The notes beneath the pieces were generated by a model that saw only the letters and a program-made list of their open reading frames with translations, did no database searches and was not told the DNA's origin. Made by a program: the position numbers and the translations under genes. Of a DNA stretch of 64,000 bases, positions 26,320 through 34,824 are shown piece by piece. Each line of letters opens with the position of its first letter. Position 1 is the first letter of the stretch. Source of the stretch: Lawsonia intracellularis PHE/MN1-00 (GTDB lineage Bacteria > Desulfobacterota > Desulfovibrionia > Desulfovibrionales > Desulfovibrionaceae). The stretch covers positions 677,501 to 741,500 of the forward strand of contig NC_008011.1 in assembly GCF_000055945.1 (NCBI RefSeq), written 5' to 3'.

Positions 26320-26348
26320 TTGACATAACAATTAGGACTCCCTAACTA
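26320..26348 (+). promoter_or_regulatory. Possible promoter with overlapping inverted repeat before the 26381 gene
   Basis: A perfect -35 TTGACA (26320-26325) is followed after 17 bases by a poor -10 TAACTA (26343-26348). TTAGG-ACTC-CCTAA (26332-26345) is an inverted repeat inside the spacer and -10. It could be an operator. The poor -10 lowers confidence. Confidence 0.4.
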
Positions 26349-26380
26349 TGCCAATAGAACTTCACTAAGGAGATTATACT

Positions 26381-26716
26381 ATGTCTTATACTATCCGTAT
26401 GGTAAAACTTTTTACAGGTGAACTTGTACTAGGAAAATTTGATCCTGAAAAAAATATACTTAAGGATGTTGCTTTACTACAAGTTATCCCCACACAACAA
26501 GGTGCTCAAATGATGATGTTACCTTATGGATACCCATTTGAACAAGAATTTTCAGGAACAATAGAAGCTAAATTCTTTATTTATGAATATAAAAAAGTTC
26601 CTGAAGATCTTGAAACAAAATACCTTGAAGCCTGCACAAATCTTACACTTTCAACAGCTGGGGTAACTCTTACAGGAGCAACTCCTAGTGGAAACCCCAC
26701 AGGATTAATTAAATAA
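26381..26716 (+). CDS. Small conserved-looking protein, unknown function (possible Sm-like fold)
   Basis: 111 residues with AAGGAG upstream. No signal peptide, no membrane span. The N-terminal half (VKLFTGELVLGKF, then NILKDVALLQVIP) resembles the beta-strand pattern of Sm/LSm-type barrels, where a short Gly-Glu turn is followed by a 'dPl.i' strand. The C-terminal 20 residues are Thr/Gly/Pro-rich and probably disordered. The fold suggestion is weak inference from the strand pattern; there is no functional evidence. Confidence 0.7.
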   Translation: MSYTIRMVKLFTGELVLGKFDPEKNILKDVALLQVIPTQQGAQMMMLPYGYPFEQEFSGTIEAKFFIYEYKKVPEDLETKYLEACTNLTLSTAGVTLTGATPSGNPTGLIK

Positions 26717-27138
26717 CGATCTAGTATTTATCAACTTACTGGATGAAAACCATATTCTCTTTAAGTTAATCTAGTTCTAATAATATAACTAGATTAACAA
26801 AGAGTTTTATACTAATCTTACTGCATTAATAGTTATTACTATTAAATCAATTGTTACTATAGATAATAATAGTTATGGTTATGTTATTTTTCTTTTTAAT
26901 TAATTATGGTATAAAAAAATAAGATACACTACTAGCTAAAAAATAAAAGTAGACGAATTATAATAGTTATAGGTAAAAAGAATATAACTAATAAAAATTC
27001 TTATAATATTAAGAACTAACCTAAGTTATAGAGCATATTTATCACTATAAAAAATTTTTATCTTACTTTTCCTAACAAACTAGTAAAATAATATAATCCT
27101 ATGATATAAATTACACTGATATCTCATTAACAAGGTAT
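26717..27138. other. Intergenic region between the 26381 gene and rimM
   Basis: About 420 AT-rich bases between two convergent genes. It contains one perfect inverted repeat (26765-26798) and otherwise nothing I can assign. There is no trace of trmD or rplS, which often follow rimM. Confidence 0.6.
26765..26798. terminator. Perfect 12-base inverted repeat, possible terminator
   Basis: GTTAATCTAGTT (26765-26776) and AACTAGATTAAC (26787-26798) with a 10-base A/T loop, 48 bases after the stop of the small gene. No clean T run follows, so termination is uncertain. Confidence 0.45.
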
Positions 27139-27660
27139 TTACTTATATAGCTCTAGCAGTCCTTTCGGAGGATTTATCCTAATAAGTTGAGCATTAGTGT
27201 CAACCTCTAATACAAATTCTGGTATAGCTGGTAAAAGAACTTCTTTCCCTTCTGGAGTAATGATCGACCACAATTCCTGTCCCCCAGGAAACGATACATA
27301 TTCCAACTTACCTATAACTTCATCTGTATTATCTAATACTACAGAAAACCCTAATAGATCACATAGATAAGACTCATTACTTTCTATCTCAGGTAAAAAA
27401 CTTCTTGAAACAAGTAATGTTTGACCACGTAAGACTTCTACAGCACTTCTATCAGAAAAACCTTTAAAACATACTAGAGCTACTCCTTGATGAATACGAG
27501 AGGATATAATTTCTGCCTTTTTAGGTAATGAGTTACTTTTTTGAAGAAAGACTTCACCTAAAAAAACATCAATAGAATCCGTATAACGTATTAAACGGAT
27601 CTCACCCTTAATACCATGAGGACGAGATAATACTCCGACAGCTACAAGCTGCTCTGACAT
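27139..27660 (-). CDS. rimM: 16S rRNA maturation factor RimM
   Basis: 173 residues. RimM binds S19 and helps assemble the 30S head domain. Seen: N-terminal VAVGVLSRPHGIKGEIRLI (the typical GxhGhkGexrv start), then the PRC-barrel half with LPAIPEFVLEVD and a C-terminal RINPPKGLLELY. It is the last gene of the ffh-rpsP-khpA-rimM cluster, 9 bases after the KH gene. In many bacteria trmD and rplS follow; here they do not. Confidence 0.94.
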   Translation of the reverse strand: MSEQLVAVGVLSRPHGIKGEIRLIRYTDSIDVFLGEVFLQKSNSLPKKAEIISSRIHQGVALVCFKGFSDRSAVEVLRGQTLLVSRSFLPEIESNESYLCDLLGFSVVLDNTDEVIGKLEYVSFPGGQELWSIITPEGKEVLLPAIPEFVLEVDTNAQLIRINPPKGLLELYK

Positions 27661-27669
27661 ATATGTAGA

Positions 27670-27903
27670 TTATTCCAAGATTTCAAGCATTGTGCGTTTT
27701 TGTGCTTTAGATGATGCGGCACCTAGAAGGGTACGAATAGCCCTTGCTGTACGACCTTGTCTACCAATAACCTTTCCAAGGTCTTCTTTTGCAACACGTA
27801 ATTCAAGAACTGAAGTTTGTTCACCTTCCACTTCACACACCTGCACTTCTTCAGGATTATCTACAAGGGATTTGGCAACAAATTCTACAAAACTTTTTAA
27901 CAT
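27670..27903 (-). CDS. khpA: KH-domain RNA-binding protein
   Basis: 77 residues from ATG 27903; the open frame extends to 27969, but [20 protein letters not shown] is the usual family start. A single KH domain with the GxxG loop in [18 protein letters not shown]. KhpA is a small RNA chaperone, often dimerising with KhpB, encoded between rpsP and rimM in many bacteria, as here. The Shine-Dalgarno is weak (AGAG). Confidence 0.92.
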   Translation of the reverse strand: MLKSFVEFVAKSLVDNPEEVQVCEVEGEQTSVLELRVAKEDLGKVIGRQGRTARAIRTLLGAASSKAQKRTMLEILE

Positions 27904-27978
27904 ACTAACTCTGTTATTTCTCAAAAGAGAGGTTAAGGAATGAAAACCATGTGTAACTACACAAGGCAAAACTAGATA

Positions 27979-28227
27979 TTATACATTAACTTTACTATAT
28001 GCTTTAATAATAGAGCGTACAGTATCTGAAGGTTGTGCACCAATTGACAGCCATTTTTCTACTTTTTCGACATCAACCTTGATAGCTGATGGATTTGTTT
28101 GAGGATTATAGTATCCCAAATAGTCTAATGGACGACCATCACGACGAGTATGACTGTTGATTGCTACAATACGATAAAATGGACGTTTTTTATTACCCAT
28201 ACGGGTAAGCCTTAACTTTACAGACAT
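27979..28227 (-). CDS. rpsP: 30S ribosomal protein S16
   Basis: 82 residues. Characteristic start [19 protein letters not shown] and middle [18 protein letters not shown]. An early-binding 30S assembly protein. GGAG lies 9 bases before the ATG. It lies between ffh (132 bases upstream) and khpA, the conserved SRP/S16 gene order. Confidence 0.97.
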   Translation of the reverse strand: MSVKLRLTRMGNKKRPFYRIVAINSHTRRDGRPLDYLGYYNPQTNPSAIKVDVEKVEKWLSIGAQPSDTVRSIIKAYSKVNV

Positions 28228-28359
28228 ATTAAATTCTCCTAACTTTTATGATATATAACTCTCAAAAAAAGAACAAGAAAAAATACATTAAGAATTAATA
28301 AAAAAATTAATAGGTTACTATTCATAATAAAAGCAGCACTTCATAATAATATAAAAGAG

Positions 28360-29874
28360 CTATTTTCTTTTTTTATTCTTATGTTTCTTTTTTTCCTTTT
28401 TCTTTTTTGTTGCAGATTTTCCACTACCATTCACTCCACCAATTGAAGTTGAACGCAGGACAGGTCTTCCAAACAGTCCAGGGATACCTGGTAATGCACT
28501 AAAACCTATTCCTCCCTCACCAAAAAATGATCCTAATCCAAAACCACCTTCTCCTGATTCTGCATTCTTCATAAGAGAATTATCTGAGACAACTCTCTGC
28601 ATCATTTGCTTCATTTGATCAAATTTCTGAATTGTTTGATTAACTTTATTAAGAGTAACACCAGCGCCTCTAGCAATCCTTTGTCGTCTACTTGTATTTA
28701 ACAAATCTGGATTTCGACGCTCTTTAATTGTCATAGAGTTGATAATAGCTTCTGTATAAGAAAATTCATCTTCTGGAATTGCAACACGAAATTTACTAAC
28801 AGCAGAACCAAATCCAGGGATAAGTTTCATTAAAGAACTTAATGAACCTAATTGTTTCATTCGGCGTATTTGACTAAAAAAATCTTCAAAATTAAATGTT
28901 GCTTTCTGAATTTTTTCAGTAATAGCTTTAAGCTCATCATCTTCAAACGTTGACTGGGCTTTTTCTATAAGTGTAAGCATATCTCCCATGCCAAGAATAC
29001 GTCCTGCTATACGATCTGGATGAAAGACTTCAAAGTCAGAAAGTTTCTCACCGGTTCCCACATACTTAACTGGCACACCAGTAGATGAACAAATAGATAG
29101 TGCTGCACCTCCACGTGCATCTCCATCCATCTTTGTAAGAATGGCACCTGTTAATGAAAGCTTTTTATTAAACTCCTCTGCAACAGTTACAACATCTTGA
29201 CCTGTCATAGCATCTGCAACAAAAAGAATTTCTTGTGGATGTGCAACAAGTTTTATATCTGTAAGTTCTTGCATTAATGGTTCATCTATATGTAATCTCC
29301 CGGCTGTATCTAACAAAACAACTGTATACTCTTTTTCTTTTGCTTCATGCAGCGCAGCATTAATAATATCTAATGGCTTCATTGCCGCATTAGATGCAAA
29401 ACATGGGATATTCAGTTGCGTTGCCAAAGTTTGTAATTGTTCAATAGCAGCAGGTCGATATATATCAACAGGAACTAAGTATGGACGTAATCCTTGACTC
29501 TGTAGTAAAGAAGCAAGCTTTCCTGTAGATGTCGTTTTTCCTGAACCTTGTAACCCAACAAGCATAATAACACTTAGGGGAAAATGCGTTACATCTAATT
29601 TGGTCGACTTTCCTCCTAATAGGTTAACAAGTTCTTCATGAAAAACCTTTATAAACTGTTGTGCAGGAGTAAGATGTTTTTCTATAGCTTGTCCAACAAC
29701 TTTCTCTTTTACATGCTCAATAAACTTTTTAACAACGTTAAAATTAACATCAGCTTCTAATAACGCTAAACGTACCTCACGTAATCCGTCACGAATATTA
29801 TCTTCCGTAAGTTGACCACGTTTACCAATCGCATGCAATACACTGGATAATCTTTCAGATAAACTTTCAAACAT
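28360..29874 (-). CDS. ffh: Signal recognition particle protein Ffh
   Basis: 504 residues from the ATG at 29874, with GGAG 7 bases upstream; a TTG at 29886 would absorb that site. The N domain is helical. The G domain has P-loop GLQGSGKTTSTGKLA, DTAGRLHID and TKMDGDARGGAAL. A Met-rich M domain (QMKQMMQRVV) binds 4.5S RNA and signal peptides. It targets membrane proteins to SecYEG with FtsY. Odd: the C-terminus carries an extra Gly/Phe-rich stretch (residues about 440-475) and ends in a Lys-rich tail, about 50 residues beyond E. coli Ffh. Confidence 0.96.
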   Translation of the reverse strand: MFESLSERLSSVLHAIGKRGQLTEDNIRDGLREVRLALLEADVNFNVVKKFIEHVKEKVVGQAIEKHLTPAQQFIKVFHEELVNLLGGKSTKLDVTHFPLSVIMLVGLQGSGKTTSTGKLASLLQSQGLRPYLVPVDIYRPAAIEQLQTLATQLNIPCFASNAAMKPLDIINAALHEAKEKEYTVVLLDTAGRLHIDEPLMQELTDIKLVAHPQEILFVADAMTGQDVVTVAEEFNKKLSLTGAILTKMDGDARGGAALSICSSTGVPVKYVGTGEKLSDFEVFHPDRIAGRILGMGDMLTLIEKAQSTFEDDELKAITEKIQKATFNFEDFFSQIRRMKQLGSLSSLMKLIPGFGSAVSKFRVAIPEDEFSYTEAIINSMTIKERRNPDLLNTSRRQRIARGAGVTLNKVNQTIQKFDQMKQMMQRVVSDNSLMKNAESGEGGFGLGSFFGEGGIGFSALPGIPGLFGRPVLRSTSIGGVNGSGKSATKKKKEKKKHKNKKRK

Positions 29875-30010
29875 AGATATCTCCAATCTTGAACTGCAGG
29901 ATCATAGATAAAAAGCGTTACTTTTTGTTGCCTTAAAAGTCAATAGAATGCTATTTTTTCTATTACAATATAAAAAATTAATAATAATTTCATATGGTTA
30001 ACTAACATTG

Positions 30011-31402
30011 TTAAGAGAATGCATTATTATACAACAAATATGAAACAGTTTCTACATGTGGTGTATGAGGAAATAAATCTACAGGTTGAGTCTGCTGTAT
30101 GACAAAATGAGGACTTAGCATAGCAATGTCTCGTGCAAAGGTCCCAGGATTGCAAGACACATAAATACAGCGTCGAGGAGCAAGGCGGATAAGCAATTCT
30201 ATAACTTTTTTATCTAAACCAGCACGTGGAGGATCTACAATAACTATATCAGGAGTAATACCTTTTTGTATCTGTGAACGAATAAAACTAAATGCATCAT
30301 CTTGTATAAAAGAACAATTAGTATAGCCTAAAGATAAACGATTTTTATTAGCTAAATTAATAGATGCAGCAATTGACTCTACTCCTATCACCTTTAAAGA
30401 AAAAGGAGCTAAAAAAAGAGCAATAGAACCTACTCCAGTGTATAAATCCCAAACAAGTTCTTTTCCTGTAAGTTGAGCCATGGAAAGAATTTTTGAGTAA
30501 AGAATTTCAGTTGCTTTTGTATTTATTTGAAAAAAATTATCATTCCCCCTAGATAATACAATATCCCCTACTTGTTCCTCTAAAAATCGTTCTCCCTCAT
30601 GCCAGATTATATATTCACTATAGGCTATATCTGAAACCTGAGTCCTCCGAGACAATATAATACCTTTTATAGCTTCTACTCCTTTTAGACACTGAGCTAA
30701 CCTTTTACCTAATGCCTGTTCATCAAATTTATTCTCAATCAATGTATTTTTTTTATTTACAATAAGCTCGACAAGGATATCACCAGTTATTGTCTCTCGA
30801 ATAATAAGAAAACGAAAATATTTTAATGTAAGTATCTTTTTTTCTAATGATGTCTGTTCGTGTCTAACCCAATGTCTTACTATCTCTACTATTTTCATAG
30901 TATTTTTGGACTGAAGCAAACAATCTGTAACTGGAATGACTTCATGAGAATCAACTCTTTTTAAACCTAATAATACTGTACTTAGACAAGGAGATGGAGC
31001 AAACGCAAAGACCATCTTATTACGATATCTCCACTCACATGGAGAAGGTATAACATCTAATATTACTGGATTGTTCACTTTACCTATACGTTCAAGAGCA
31101 TCTTGTATTATTTGTTTCTTCCAAATAATTTGATGTTTATATTGAATATGCTGCCATGTACAACCTCCACATTGTATTGCATGTATACATATAGGTTCTC
31201 TTTCATACTTCGAAGGTTTTATTATCTGTTTAACTTCTCCTTCTAAAAACTTTGAGTGTACAGATGTGATATTAACAAGAACTTTTTGACCAGGAACTGT
31301 ATGAGGAACAAAAACAACCTTATTTTCAAAACGTCCAAGCCCTCGACCATCTGAAACAATAGATGTAATATCTAAAACAAGTTGATGTTGAAGATAATTC
31401 AT
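30011..31402 (-). CDS. rlmD: 23S rRNA (uracil-5-)-methyltransferase, RlmD/TrmA family
   Basis: About 463 residues from ATG 31402; an in-frame GTG at 31423 is an alternative, and neither has an ideal ribosome binding site. An N-terminal TRAM domain is followed by an iron-sulfur Cys set (CIHAIQCGGCTWQH plus a distal Cys), an SAM-binding Rossmann domain (LVWDLYTGVGSIALFL), and catalytic VDPPRAGLD and YVSCNPGTFARD with the nucleophilic Cys. It methylates U in rRNA or tRNA; RlmD versus RlmCD or TrmA cannot be separated here. It lies 56 bases downstream of rfbA on the same strand. Confidence 0.88.
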   Translation of the reverse strand: MNYLQHQLVLDITSIVSDGRGLGRFENKVVFVPHTVPGQKVLVNITSVHSKFLEGEVKQIIKPSKYEREPICIHAIQCGGCTWQHIQYKHQIIWKKQIIQDALERIGKVNNPVILDVIPSPCEWRYRNKMVFAFAPSPCLSTVLLGLKRVDSHEVIPVTDCLLQSKNTMKIVEIVRHWVRHEQTSLEKKILTLKYFRFLIIRETITGDILVELIVNKKNTLIENKFDEQALGKRLAQCLKGVEAIKGIILSRRTQVSDIAYSEYIIWHEGERFLEEQVGDIVLSRGNDNFFQINTKATEILYSKILSMAQLTGKELVWDLYTGVGSIALFLAPFSLKVIGVESIAASINLANKNRLSLGYTNCSFIQDDAFSFIRSQIQKGITPDIVIVDPPRAGLDKKVIELLIRLAPRRCIYVSCNPGTFARDIAMLSPHFVIQQTQPVDLFPHTPHVETVSYLLYNNAFS

Positions 31403-31458
31403 ATCCTTTTTATTATTGTTCACTATAAAACTTAACCTACTTTTTAATATACCAAGTT

Positions 31459-32337
31459 TTATCGTTCATTATTCTGTTCTAGTAAACTAAATAAATATTC
31501 ACCATATTCATTCTTATGCATGGGCTCTGCAAGTTTTTTTAATTGAACATCATCAATATACCCTTTACGCCATGCAATTTCCTCAATACAACCAACTTTT
31601 GCACCTTGTCTCTCTTGAACGGCTTGAACAAAGGCTGCTGCTTGATGCATTGACTCAAATGTTCCTGTATCCAACCAAGCAACTCCACGCCCAAAAATTT
31701 CAACAGAAAGTCCACTGTCTTGAAGATATATATTATTTAAATCCGTAATTTCAAGTTCCCCTCTTGCAGAAGGTTTCAATGATGCTGCTTTATTTGATAC
31801 GTCACCATCATAAAAATATAATCCTGTGACTGCATAATGTGATTTTGGATTTTGAGGCTTTTCTTCAATAGTTAATACTTTATTATTTTCATCAAAAGAA
31901 ACAATACCATATCGTTCAGGATCTTTTACTCTATAAGCAAAAACTTTCCCTCCATACTCAAGGCCTGTACAATCTTCAAGCATACAATATAACTTGTCTC
32001 CATGAAACAAATTATCTCCAAGGACAAGGCAACAAGGTTCTCCAGCAATAAAATTTCTTGCTAATATAAATGCCTCAGCCAGACCATTAGGAAATGATTG
32101 CTTTATATACGTTAACTGAAGCCCTAACTGTGAACCATCGCCAAAAAGATTTATAAAGTCCTGTTGATGATGAGGCGTTGTGATAAAACAAATTTCACGT
32201 ATTCCTGCTTGCATAAGGATAGATAAAGGATAATAAACCATTGGTTTATCAAAAATAGGTATTAACTGCTTGCAAACTCCCCTAGTAATAGGGTAAAGAC
32301 GTGTTCCTGAGCCACCTGCTAATATAATTCCCTTCAT
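31459..32337 (-). CDS. rfbA: Glucose-1-phosphate thymidylyltransferase
   Basis: 292 residues from ATG 32337, preceded by a near-perfect GGAGGTGAT. It makes dTDP-glucose from glucose-1-phosphate and dTTP, the first step to dTDP-rhamnose-type sugars. Motifs: MKGIILAGGSGTRLYP with the catalytic signature, KQLIPIFDKPMVYYPLS, GDNLFHGD, and WLDTGTFESMHQA. The length is normal (E. coli RmlA 293). No rfbB, rfbC or rfbD is in the window. It is divergent from the IMP cyclohydrolase gene. Confidence 0.95.
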   Translation of the reverse strand: MKGIILAGGSGTRLYPITRGVCKQLIPIFDKPMVYYPLSILMQAGIREICFITTPHHQQDFINLFGDGSQLGLQLTYIKQSFPNGLAEAFILARNFIAGEPCCLVLGDNLFHGDKLYCMLEDCTGLEYGGKVFAYRVKDPERYGIVSFDENNKVLTIEEKPQNPKSHYAVTGLYFYDGDVSNKAASLKPSARGELEITDLNNIYLQDSGLSVEIFGRGVAWLDTGTFESMHQAAAFVQAVQERQGAKVGCIEEIAWRKGYIDDVQLKKLAEPMHKNEYGEYLFSLLEQNNER

Positions 32338-32427
32338 ATCACCTCCAACAACTACATGAAAAACATAATCTAATACTAAAATCAAATACTAAAAACATAT
32401 TTTGACTCACATATGATGCATATTTTT

Positions 32428-32457
32428 TTTACATAAAGTACTAATTGTATATATAGT
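32428..32457 (+). promoter_or_regulatory. Possible promoter of the IMP cyclohydrolase gene
   Basis: TTTACA (32428-32433), then TATATA at 16 bases or TATAGT at 18 bases (32452-32457). About 30 bases before the ATG, with TGGAG as ribosome binding site. Confidence 0.4.
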
Positions 32458-32484
32458 ATTAATCACTTTACTGGAGTAAACGTT

Positions 32485-33078
32485 ATGGATCTTATTTTAA
32501 TTAAAAGAGCAATCTTAAGTGTCACTCAAAAAGATGGCCTTATAGAATTAGCTACCTTTCTTCATAAACATAATGTAGAGCTTGTTTCTACAGGAGGAAC
32601 ATTAGCTACATTACATTCAGCAGGGTTACCTATAACTGCTGTTAGTTCTGTAACAGGATTCCCTGAAATTTTAGGAGGACGTGTAAAGACTATTCACCCT
32701 AATATTCATGCAGGAATTCTTGCAGATAAAAACAATTCTGAGCATACCAACACATTACAACAGTTAGGTATTCAACCATTTGACTTAGTTTGTGTAAACT
32801 TATACGAATTTGAAAAAGCTTTAATGAAAAAATTTAATCCATATGAAATGGTCGAGAACATTGATATTGGTGGTCCATGCATGTTAAGAGCAGCAGCAAA
32901 AAATTTTCATAGTGTACTAGTATTACCTAGCCCAACCTTTTACTCTGAAGCAATAAAAGAATTATCTATAAACTCTATGTATAGCTCTCTAACCTTCCGT
33001 AAAAAAATGGCAGCTGAATCTTTTAAAATAACTTCACAATATGATACTATTATTGCAACATATTTAGAAAATAATTAG
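32485..33078 (+). CDS. purH: Stand-alone IMP cyclohydrolase (PurH N-terminal domain only)
   Basis: 197 residues. It corresponds to the MGS-like cyclohydrolase half of PurH, which closes FAICAR to IMP. Seen: AILSVTQKDGLIELA, ELVSTGGTLATL, GRVKTIHPNIHAGIL, DLVCVNLYEF, and NIDIGGPCMLRAAAKN, all in PurH order. It ends at about residue 197, where normal PurH (about 520) continues with the AICAR formyltransferase. No transformylase sequence follows in any frame, and the stop is clean, so it is not a frameshifted gene. The formyl transfer must be done elsewhere (another gene or PurP-type enzyme) or salvaged. guaA and guaB, further along, take IMP to GMP. Confidence 0.9.
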   Translation: MDLILIKRAILSVTQKDGLIELATFLHKHNVELVSTGGTLATLHSAGLPITAVSSVTGFPEILGGRVKTIHPNIHAGILADKNNSEHTNTLQQLGIQPFDLVCVNLYEFEKALMKKFNPYEMVENIDIGGPCMLRAAAKNFHSVLVLPSPTFYSEAIKELSINSMYSSLTFRKKMAAESFKITSQYDTIIATYLENN

Positions 33079-33293
33079 TTCAAAAAGCTTGTTATCTATC
33101 TTAGATAATTATATTAAACCGTTATAAATTTTTTTGACTGTAACTTAATAATATCTAACTGCAAGACTACAACCAGAATTTTTATACCTAAAGAACAAAA
33201 GGTTAACTAACCATTGGTAGCCTATATTTAAATTATAATAATAAAGAAAGATTAAACTATCTAAAACTATAATACACAACAAGGCATAGTTAT

Positions 33294-33701
33294 ATGCTCC
33301 ACCATAATGAATACACGAATCCTCTCAATGTAGTATGTGGGATTTTATGGCGTAATGAACGATTTTTAGCTACTCAACGACCAGTAAATCAAAGCCATGC
33401 AGGATATTGGGAATTCCCTGGGGGAAAAGTAGAATTAGGAGAGACACTACACATAGCTCTTAAAAGAGAACTTAAAGAAGAATTAGGAACTACTATCTTT
33501 TCACCTACTTTCTATTGCAAAATAAATCATAATTATGGAGTAACACCACTTCTTATCCACTTTTTTCAAATTACAGTATTTGAAGGTGAACCTACTCCAC
33601 TTGAAGGACAAACATTAAGCTGGATTACACCAAAAGAAGCCAACAACCTTCAATTCTTAGAAGCAGACAAATTTTTACTCCAACAGTTACAACAACGGTA
33701 G
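33294..33701 (+). CDS. mutT: Nudix hydrolase, MutT-like
   Basis: 135 residues. The Nudix box GGKVELGETLHIALKRELKE, with Glu-Leu-Gly following, fits GX5EX7REUXEEXGU. The front part PLNVVCGILWRNERFLATQR is that of MutT, as is HYWEFPGGK-like spacing (AGYWEFPGGKVE). It likely hydrolyses 8-oxo-dGTP or a similar nucleotide to sanitise the pool. Only a weak AAGG precedes the ATG. The gene is isolated between AT-rich gaps. Confidence 0.85.
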   Translation: MLHHNEYTNPLNVVCGILWRNERFLATQRPVNQSHAGYWEFPGGKVELGETLHIALKRELKEELGTTIFSPTFYCKINHNYGVTPLLIHFFQITVFEGEPTPLEGQTLSWITPKEANNLQFLEADKFLLQQLQQR

Positions 33702-33801
33702 AGTGAAATACTATAGTACTCTTATAACATAGTGTTATAATCAACACTATGTTATAAATTTTTTGTAGATAATAAAAGAATTATCTACCCTCTTATATAA
33801 G

Positions 33802-34812
33802 CTATGCTATGAGGTAATACGACTTATACCACTCTACAAACTTCTTAATTCCATATTCTATAGGAGTATTCGGAGAAAAATCTACATCATGTTTAAGATC
33901 ATCTATATCTGCCCATGTTGCTTCAACATCACCAGGTTGCATAGGTAAGTATTCCTTTATAGCTTTCTTACCTAACTCTACTTCAAGTACTTCTATAAAC
34001 TCACTCAACTGGACAGTATTATTATTACCGATATTGTATATCTTCCAAGGAGCCTTACTTGAAGAAGGATCTGGAGAATGACTATTCCAATTCTCATTTA
34101 TCTTAGGAGTTTTTTTCATCACTCGAATAACTCCCTCAATAATGTCATCAATATATGTAAAATCTCTCCTCATTCTTCCTTCATTAAATACACTAATAGG
34201 TTCACCAGAAAGAATTGCCTTTGTAAAAAGGAACAAAGCCATATCTGGTCTTCCCCATGGACCGTATACAGTAAAAAAGCGTAATCCTGTTGATGGTAGA
34301 TTATATAAATGACTATAAGCATGAGCCATAAGTTCATTAGCTTTTTTTGAGGCTCCGTATAAACTTATAGGATGATTAGTACCCTGATGTACTGAAAATG
34401 GCATTAACGTGTTGAGTCCATAAACAGAACTTGAAGAAGCAAAAACTAAATGTTCCACTTCAGTATGACGACAACATTCAAGAATATTCCCAAATCCTAC
34501 AAGATTAGATTGGATATAAGATGAAGGGTTTTCAATACTATATCGTACACCTGCCTGTGCAGCTAAGTTGACAACATGACTAAATCGGTATTGTAAAAAA
34601 AGCTCTTGAAGGTTAGGTAGATTTACTATGTCTATAGAGGAAAATGTAAAATTAGGCTCATCCATTAAAAGTGCCAATCTATCTTTTTTCAAAGTAACTG
34701 AATAATAGTCATTGAGATTATCAATACCTACAACTGAATGCCCTTCATCAAGTAATCGACGACATAAATGGAAACCAATAAAACCAGCAGCACCAGTGAC
34801 AAGCACATTCAT
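33802..34812 (-). CDS. NAD-dependent sugar epimerase, UDP-glucuronate 4-epimerase type
   Basis: 336 residues. Extended short-chain dehydrogenase with NAD motif GAAGFIG (residues 7-13), catalytic Ser in ASSSSVYG, and Tyr-x-x-x-Lys in YGASKKANE. The run PSTGLRFFTVYGPWGRPDMA with FLFTKAIL and RRDFTYIDDI is characteristic of the CapI/UDP-glucuronate epimerase branch rather than GalE. It likely supplies UDP-galacturonate or a related sugar for capsule or LPS. GGAG precedes the ATG. It is the last gene of the lipoprotein-coaBC-hypothetical operon, 12 bases after the hypothetical gene. Confidence 0.88.
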   Translation of the reverse strand: MNVLVTGAAGFIGFHLCRRLLDEGHSVVGIDNLNDYYSVTLKKDRLALLMDEPNFTFSSIDIVNLPNLQELFLQYRFSHVVNLAAQAGVRYSIENPSSYIQSNLVGFGNILECCRHTEVEHLVFASSSSVYGLNTLMPFSVHQGTNHPISLYGASKKANELMAHAYSHLYNLPSTGLRFFTVYGPWGRPDMALFLFTKAILSGEPISVFNEGRMRRDFTYIDDIIEGVIRVMKKTPKINENWNSHSPDPSSSKAPWKIYNIGNNNTVQLSEFIEVLEVELGKKAIKEYLPMQPGDVEATWADIDDLKHDVDFSPNTPIEYGIKKFVEWYKSYYLIA

Positions 34813-34824
34813 ACTATAAATCTC

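Noticed and set aside
33079-33293. A frameshifted second half of purH downstream of the cyclohydrolase
   Set aside because: The 215 bases are AT-rich with stops in all frames and no transformylase motifs; the next gene is a Nudix hydrolase.
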